Below the pieces are notes generated by a model, which had not been told where the DNA came from, made no database searches, and saw nothing but the letters and a program-made list of their open reading frames with translations. Made by a program: the position numbers and the translations under genes. Shown piece after piece: positions 59,518-64,000 of a stretch of 64,000 nucleotides of DNA; positions within the stretch are counted from its first letter, which is position 1, and every line of letters begins with the position of its first letter. Origin of the DNA: Virgibacillus siamensis (GTDB taxonomy: Bacteria; Bacillota; Bacilli; Bacillales; Amphibacillaceae); contig NZ_FUIH01000007.1 of NCBI RefSeq assembly GCF_900162695.1, forward strand, positions 186,001 through 250,000, written 5' to 3'.

Positions 59518-60201
59518 ATGAAAATAAATAAAGTAACCTTACAGAGTAATAACCTTATTGAAGTGAAAGATTTTTATGTTAATAGGTTTGGATTTGTATT
59601 GCTTGATAGTGATGAAAAGAGGTTTTCCATAAAGGTCGGGGAAAGTATACTGGAGTTTCAGGAAAACAGCCGGGACAGTGAGCCGTTTTATCACTTTGCT
59701 TTTAACATTCCCCGGAATCTCTTTCGGGAGGCAAAAGAATGGACGCGGAGCAAAGTGGAACTTAATACCGATGATGGGGAAGATGAGGCGCATTTTGCTT
59801 TTCTAAACGCAAATGCATGTTATTTTTACGATCCAGCAGGGAACATTGTGGAATTTATTGCGAGGGCATCATCCCCCGCCTCTGAAAACAATTTCACCGT
59901 GAAGGAAATTTTGAATATCAGTGAAATTAATGTAACCACCAGTGACGTTAAACGGGCTGCGGACCAGCTGAAGGAAGCAGGGGTTCCGGTGCGGGAAAAT
60001 GAATCACTTGATGAGAATAGTTTGAATTTCATGGGAGAAGCGGATGGAGGTGCATTTATACTGCTTGGACCGGCCGGCAGACGATGGATTTTCTCGGATA
60101 AGTATTCGGAGGTTCATCCGCTGAAGATTTTGGTGAATGATGACTTGATTATTGAGCAGTTTGCTGATGGATTGAAACTGTTCCAAGGGGGGCTGTCATG
60201 A
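59518..60201 (+). CDS. VOC-superfamily protein (two modules)
   Basis: 227 residues. Module 1 (about 1-120): VTLQSNNLIEVKDFYVNRFGF, ending YFYDPAGNIVEFIAR with the conserved Glu. Module 2 (about 130-205): ISEINVTTSDVKRAADQLKE. The usual N-terminal metal His of glyoxalases is not evident (LQSNN), so enzyme activity is doubtful and a binding role is possible. Start ATG 59518 follows GGAGG. It overlaps the serine hydrolase gene by four bases. Confidence 0.87.
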   Translation: MKINKVTLQSNNLIEVKDFYVNRFGFVLLDSDEKRFSIKVGESILEFQENSRDSEPFYHFAFNIPRNLFREAKEWTRSKVELNTDDGEDEAHFAFLNANACYFYDPAGNIVEFIARASSPASENNFTVKEILNISEINVTTSDVKRAADQLKEAGVPVRENESLDENSLNFMGEADGGAFILLGPAGRRWIFSDKYSEVHPLKILVNDDLIIEQFADGLKLFQGGLS

Positions 60202-61229
60202 GTTGTGAAATTAGGGAGAACCTGTCAGAAATCCAGCAACAGATAAATTTCTCCGGTTCCATTCTGGTTCAACTGGAAAATGACATTTTGCTGAAGCAGG
60301 GTTATGGTTATGCCAATCGGTCAGAGGAACTGGAAAATAACGAAGCAACCCGTTTTGGGATTGCTTCAGGGTGTAAGTTGTTTACAGCGATCGCAGTAAG
60401 TCAGCTTGAACAGAATGGGCAGCTTTCATTCGATGATAGGCTGATAGATTGTTTGGACGTTGATTTTCCGCATTTTGATAATGATATTACTGTTCATCAT
60501 CTGCTGAGTCATACATCGGGGATTCCTGACTATTTTGATGAAGAGGTAATGGATGACTTTGAAGAACTTTGGGTGAAATATCCGATGTACAATCTGCGGG
60601 AATTACGTGAATTTTTGCCGCTTTTTCAACATGGCCGCATGATGTCCCGGCCAGGAGAAAAGTTCCATTATAATAATGCAGGCTATATATTGCTTGGAAT
60701 GATTGTGGAGCATGTAAGCAAGCTTCGGTTTACGGATTATGTACAGAAGCATATTTTCAATAAAGCTGGTATGAGGCGTTCCGGATATTTTTCATTTGAT
60801 TCCCTGCCAGCGAATACAGCCCTTGGCTATATTGATAATCCGGATGGAACCTGGCGTACGAATATCTATTCACTACCGGTTAAAGGCGGATCCGATGGTG
60901 GGGCATTTGTCACTGTTCAAGATATGGCAAACCTTTGGCATGTATTGCTAAACGGGGAGCTGTTGGATAAGAAGCATACAGATTTACTGATGGAAACCCA
61001 CTGTATGGTGAAAGGAAATAGTTATTACGGATATGGAGTGTGGATTCGTAAGGAAGGTTTGGAGAAATATCATGTGATGGGCTATGACCCGGGCGTCAGC
61101 TTTCATTCGGCGTATTATCCCGAAATATCAGCAACAGTGGTTGTATGTTCCAACAAATCGGATGGTGCATTTGATATGATGCAGGCAATTGAAGAAGCAC
61201 TTGAAGCGCAGTGGGATCGGGGTTATTAA
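60198..61229 (+). CDS. Beta-lactamase-family serine hydrolase (class C-like fold)
   Basis: 343 residues. SxxK reads SGCK (FGIASGCKLFTAIAVSQLE), YxN reads YNN (FHYNNAGYILLGMIVEHV), and HLLSHTSGIPDYFDE is the typical block between them. The third motif (HxG/KTG) appears as MGYDPGVS. There is no signal peptide, so it is probably cytoplasmic, and activity on peptides or esters is likelier than on antibiotics. Start ATG 60198 overlaps the VOC gene stop (ATGA), so the pair is co-translated. Confidence 0.9.
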   Translation: MSCEIRENLSEIQQQINFSGSILVQLENDILLKQGYGYANRSEELENNEATRFGIASGCKLFTAIAVSQLEQNGQLSFDDRLIDCLDVDFPHFDNDITVHHLLSHTSGIPDYFDEEVMDDFEELWVKYPMYNLRELREFLPLFQHGRMMSRPGEKFHYNNAGYILLGMIVEHVSKLRFTDYVQKHIFNKAGMRRSGYFSFDSLPANTALGYIDNPDGTWRTNIYSLPVKGGSDGGAFVTVQDMANLWHVLLNGELLDKKHTDLLMETHCMVKGNSYYGYGVWIRKEGLEKYHVMGYDPGVSFHSAYYPEISATVVVCSNKSDGAFDMMQAIEEALEAQWDRGY

Positions 61230-61264
61230 AGTAAATATAAATCTGGAAAAGGGTGTTTTGCGGG

Positions 61265-62527
61265 ATGGTAAAAACGAAAGTGGTTTCAATTGTGTTTGTT
61301 TTCCTGCTGGGGTTCATATTTTTCCCGGAAATGAAGGCGCATGCACAGAAACAGCATTCATCGGACCATAATGATTATCCTATTATTCTGGTTCATGGTC
61401 TGGCAGGGTGGGGAGAAAATGAACTCGGCGGTTATAAGTATTGGGGCGGCTACAATGACATCAAAGCTAATCTGGACCTGAATGGATATGAAACGTATAC
61501 CGCGGCAGTTGGGCCGTTCTCCAGTAATTATGATAGAGCCGTAGAATTATATTATCGGATAAAAGGTGGAAAAGTTGATTACGGGGCGGCACATGCGAAG
61601 AAGCACGGACATTTACAGTTCGGTGAATATTATCCTGGTTTTTATAAAAAATGGAATGCAACACACAAGGTACATCTGGTGGGCCATAGTATGGGCGGCC
61701 AGACAATCCGTGTGCTGGAAGAGCTGCTGCGTAATGGAAGTCCGTTGGAGCAAGGCTATCATGAAAAACATCCATCCGAAAAAATCTCTCCACTCTATCA
61801 AGGCGGCAATGATTGGGTGCATAGTATCACAACGATAGCAACGCCGCACAATGGTACCACGTTTGCAAATGGGGTTAAAAAATTTCTTCCTTTCGTAAAA
61901 GATACGGTTATTCATTTGGCTGCAACATCCGGTTATACGCGCAAATCGTTCGTCTATGATTTTAAACTGGATCAATGGGGGTTATCCCGCAAACCAGGGG
62001 AATCATTTATGCACTACACCAACAGGGTTTTGGAAAGTGATATTTGGGAGACAAAGGACATTAGTCTGTATGATCTCTCAACCACCGGGGCACAAGATAT
62101 AAATGAGTGGGCTGACATTAAATCGGATGTGTATTATTTTTCTTATTCTGGAAATGCAACATACCGGTCAATCGTAACCGGGCATTATCTGCCGTTGGTA
62201 TTTATGAATCCAACGATGATGGGTCCATCTATCTACATCGGACAATATGAACAGCCTAACGGTTCACCTCCTATTGACGCTTCCTGGTGGCCGAATGATG
62301 GTCTTGTCAGCGTTGTATCTGCCAAGCATCCGTTCGGGCAGCCGGCAAAATTGTACTCCGGAAATGGTGAGGCGGAGACAGGTGTATGGAATTTCTATCC
62401 GACAAAATACCGGTGGGATCACCAGGACTTTATCGGATTAGACTTGGCGGATACGCTTGGCATTACAAATATTTATGCATTTTATCAATCCTTGGCAAGT
62501 GAGTTGACTGAACTTCCTAAAGAGTAG
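61265..62527 (+). CDS. Secreted triacylglycerol lipase (family I.5/I.6-like)
   Basis: 420 residues. Signal peptide (VVSIVFVFLLGFIFFPEMKAHA), then the true-lipase fold: YPIILVHGLAGWGENELGG (oxyanion region), nucleophile in VHLVGHSMGGQTIR, Asp in WWPNDGLVSVVSAKHPFG and His in YRWDHQDFIGLD. The GHSMGG form and the lid region are close to staphylococcal and Bacillus thermophilic lipases, which bind Zn and Ca. Start ATG 61265 has AAAAGGGTG 10 bases ahead; GTG 61253 overlaps it. The gene follows the serine hydrolase by 35 bp and may share its transcript. Confidence 0.92.
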   Translation: MVKTKVVSIVFVFLLGFIFFPEMKAHAQKQHSSDHNDYPIILVHGLAGWGENELGGYKYWGGYNDIKANLDLNGYETYTAAVGPFSSNYDRAVELYYRIKGGKVDYGAAHAKKHGHLQFGEYYPGFYKKWNATHKVHLVGHSMGGQTIRVLEELLRNGSPLEQGYHEKHPSEKISPLYQGGNDWVHSITTIATPHNGTTFANGVKKFLPFVKDTVIHLAATSGYTRKSFVYDFKLDQWGLSRKPGESFMHYTNRVLESDIWETKDISLYDLSTTGAQDINEWADIKSDVYYFSYSGNATYRSIVTGHYLPLVFMNPTMMGPSIYIGQYEQPNGSPPIDASWWPNDGLVSVVSAKHPFGQPAKLYSGNGEAETGVWNFYPTKYRWDHQDFIGLDLADTLGITNIYAFYQSLASELTELPKE

Positions 62528-62572
62528 GTGGCAGACTAAGTTCGCTGGATCGTCATGATACTGAAATTATAA

Positions 62573-62617
62573 AAAAACAGGAGCTTCATTCCTTTATTGG
62601 ACTGAAGCTCCTGTTTT
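62573..62617. terminator. Terminator between lipase and the MerR-like gene
   Basis: A stem of at least 12 bp (ACAGGAGCTTCA with TGAAGCTCCTGT), 14-base loop, A-run before and T6 after, so it acts in both directions for these convergent genes. Confidence 0.9.
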
Positions 62618-62653
62618 TTCTAAATGCATGCTTGACAGGTTCATGAAAAGTAA

Positions 62654-63208
62654 TTATTTGTCAAACAGCTTCGCGAAGGATTCCTTTTTCATTTCGTATT
62701 CCTTTGCAAGGGGAGGTTCTTGTTTTAATGATTCAATCTCTTGTTTTAACAGTTCAATTTCTTGTTTTAATTCACTGATTTCTTCCATTTGCTTTTCCGT
62801 GTTTTTGATTCGCTTCTTATGTTGATTTTGTTGTTCCTGTATGTCCATTATGGACTCTTTCTGGTCTGAAACATTTGTTACAGTTTTTCCAAGTGTCTGC
62901 ATAACGGTTAAAATATTTTCTCTGTAATTTTCACTATTCAATGTCTGTTGTTCACCCTCAACTGTTTTCTTTACTGGGATTGGAAAAACACTGTTCTCCA
63001 GCATGTACATAATTTGTGTCTTTTGATATCCTTTATCTTTATATCGTTTTATGAATTTTAATACATCAATCGCATCTGTGTGATAGTACGTGACATTTTG
63101 AAAATGTGTTTCAGGTATATAGAAATTAAAATCTTCTATCCAATGTATTACAGTGTTTTGTGGAACGCCAACTGTATGGCATAAGCCATTAATACTCAAA
63201 AGTCCCAA
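62654..63208 (-). CDS. MerR-like helix-turn-helix protein with coiled coil (RacA/DUF3967-like)
   Basis: About 184 residues. The N-terminal half fits a MerR-type winged helix: LCHTVGVPQNTVIHWIEDF, YYHTDAIDVLKFIKRYKDKG and KTQIMYMLEN. The second half is a Glu/Lys-rich coiled coil with repeats ELKQEIELLKQEIESLKQE. This layout occurs in chromosome-anchoring RacA and in plasmid/phage proteins with DUF3967. TTG 63208 behind GGTGGG is preferred; the frame open from 63262 has no site. Which role applies is unknown; no spo or par gene is adjacent. Confidence 0.68.
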   Translation of the reverse strand: MGLLSINGLCHTVGVPQNTVIHWIEDFNFYIPETHFQNVTYYHTDAIDVLKFIKRYKDKGYQKTQIMYMLENSVFPIPVKKTVEGEQQTLNSENYRENILTVMQTLGKTVTNVSDQKESIMDIQEQQNQHKKRIKNTEKQMEEISELKQEIELLKQEIESLKQEPPLAKEYEMKKESFAKLFDK

Positions 63209-63348
63209 TGTTTCCCACCGTCTTTCTTTGAATGTTATGGTGCACGCTATTTTAATTTCCAATCACAGTAATGATAGTAAAAGATATTGGAATTGATACG
63301 TAATAAATGTGGGAAAAATAAGTAATTAATGGAGAGGGAGAAAAGTTT

Positions 63349-63392
63349 CGGGACAGGCAGATATTTTTAATCGGAATAATCCGCCTGTCCCG
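63349..63392 (-). terminator. Hairpin terminator after the right-edge membrane gene
   Basis: A 10-bp perfect stem (CGGGACAGGC with GCCTGTCCCG) and 24-base loop; on the minus strand GAAACTTTTCTCCC follows, a weak T-run. It lies 16 bp after the stop of the gene at 63408. Confidence 0.6.
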
Positions 63393-63407
63393 TGTTAACC
63401 GTAAATC

Positions 63408-64000
63408 TTACCGTGTGATTTGGCTTGATTCCAGTATCTCCATGCCGTATACAAGAAAGAGTGCCAATACAACAGCAAGTCCGAGGTAAAGTATTAATGC
63501 TCGGATTTTTGTTCCAATCGATGTTTGGTAATAGGTTTTTGCTCGATCCATTTCCGCTCTGATAGTTGTTAATTTCTTTTCATTTTCAATGATTACGCTA
63601 TTCAAATCTGTGTTGATTGGTGTGTTTTCATAAAATGATAATTCATAATTTCTTATTTGGTTTAACATATTGGTCAAAATGTCTTTTTCTGCCTTACGTT
63701 TTTTAAAAGCAGTCCGTTTCTTTTCCTGAATAACAGGGAGGACGGACCCGGAATCTGCTGAAAGATGTTTGCTGATTTCATTTAATCGGTAGTTGATTTT
63801 GTTTTTTATGGAGATGAAATTACTCGTATTCATCTCTTCCGAATGAGGTGTAAATGCAACTAAGTGCTTCAGTTCATCGTTCACTTCTGTCAAAACTTTT
63901 TCTTCATGTTTCATTATTTCAACTTTTGCATTGTCTTTGAATCGGTCCCACCAGGTGAAAATACCAAAAATGAAAATGAGGATTATGATTGGATCGGGTG
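63408..64000 (-). CDS. Coiled-coil membrane protein, 5' end outside the window
   Basis: The frame is open to the right edge, so the start is missing; about 197 codons are seen. A first span lies at the edge (PIIILIFIFGIFTWWDRF), then a long helical region (ELKHLVAFTPHSEE to KKLTTIRAEMDRAKTYYQ), then a second span near the end (IRALILYLGLAVVLALFLVY). An internal ATG at 63914 would give 168 residues without the first span but has no ribosome site. The family is not recognised. Two spans around a cytoplasmic or outer helical domain suggest a scaffold or sensor. Confidence 0.65.
   Translation of the reverse strand, partial: PDPIIILIFIFGIFTWWDRFKDNAKVEIMKHEEKVLTEVNDELKHLVAFTPHSEEMNTSNFISIKNKINYRLNEISKHLSADSGSVLPVIQEKKRTAFKKRKAEKDILTNMLNQIRNYELSFYENTPINTDLNSVIIENEKKLTTIRAEMDRAKTYYQTSIGTKIRALILYLGLAVVLALFLVYGMEILESSQITR

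Noticed and set aside
1..64000. rRNA and tRNA genes
   Set aside because: No conserved rRNA segment or tRNA cloverleaf with a T-loop word GGTTCRANYCC was seen in the gaps.

Overview
The window is a low-GC, Gram-positive chromosome segment, most likely from a moderately halophilic Bacillaceae species close to Virgibacillus, Oceanobacillus or Lentibacillus. The genus is an inference. Support comes from strong GGAGG-type ribosome sites, frequent TTG and GTG starts, and Bacillus-type genes: spx, a YodB-like HxlR regulator, floT, pdaC, ywbE, yqeB, ydhK, a cwlJ-type spore hydrolase, csoR-copA-copZ and a yrk-like sulfur operon. I found no rRNA, tRNA, CRISPR array or phage module.

Layout. 1-2.8 kb (minus): anti-sigma factor (cut by the window edge), ECF sigma factor, and a lipoprotein with a YVTN propeller. 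3.0-6.2 kb: two small membrane proteins plus a two-component system. Their promoter, and that of the next membrane gene, both carry TTAAG boxes at exact 11-bp spacing. 6.3-8.3 kb: gene remnants (including the 3' end of proC), a DinB-like protein and a CGNR regulator. 8.4-14.5 kb: copper island (csoR, copA, copZ, a His-rich CopB-type ATPase, a YdhK lipoprotein). 14.6-17.4 kb: CwlJ hydrolase and a decaying minus-strand operon (amidohydrolase, Rieske protein, broken reductase, broken aldehyde dehydrogenase). 17.8-24.1 kb: DUF421, DUF763, then a persulfide-detoxification operon (DsrE-like, rhodanese, rhodanese-MBL, TusA, TauE) and a CstR-type regulator, with three matching operators inside the promoters. 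24.2-28.0 kb: CcdA/ResA-like thiol-redox genes with a second two-component system whose kinase has an altered ATP-binding box. 28.2-33.0 kb: sulfotransferase, TetR regulator, and a DHHW/MBOAT O-acylation pair.

33.2-41.3 kb is a quinone/thiol-stress region: WrbA-type quinone reductase, an Spx paralogue, an MhqO-type ring-cleaving dioxygenase, a flavin reductase, then an Nramp-like transporter, a YodB-like regulator, an SpxH-like DsbA protein, a YdhR-like monooxygenase and an MFS exporter. Near-identical palindromes centred on AATT flag the first part as one regulon. 41.5-42.9 kb is a complete IS256-family element with an 8-bp target duplication, inserted two codons before the stop of the floT-like gene. 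44.6-54.8 kb holds mostly single housekeeping or unknown genes (membrane proteins, YitT, EamA, AraC, YwbE, kinase-like protein, PdaC, thioredoxin, SDR). 54.9-57.7 kb is a compact operon of Tat-exported oxidoreductase subunit, GMC flavoprotein and a dedicated TatA. 57.9-64 kb has YqeB, GNAT, VOC, serine hydrolase, secreted lipase, a MerR-like coiled-coil protein and a cut membrane protein.

The most unusual signal is five intergenic tandem arrays, in three sequence families, all with a period of exactly 21 bp (two helical turns), plus one array of 10-bp repeats. Two arrays of one family lie in opposite orientation about 21 kb apart, and another family has a 42-bp higher-order period. None is explained by the genes around it.
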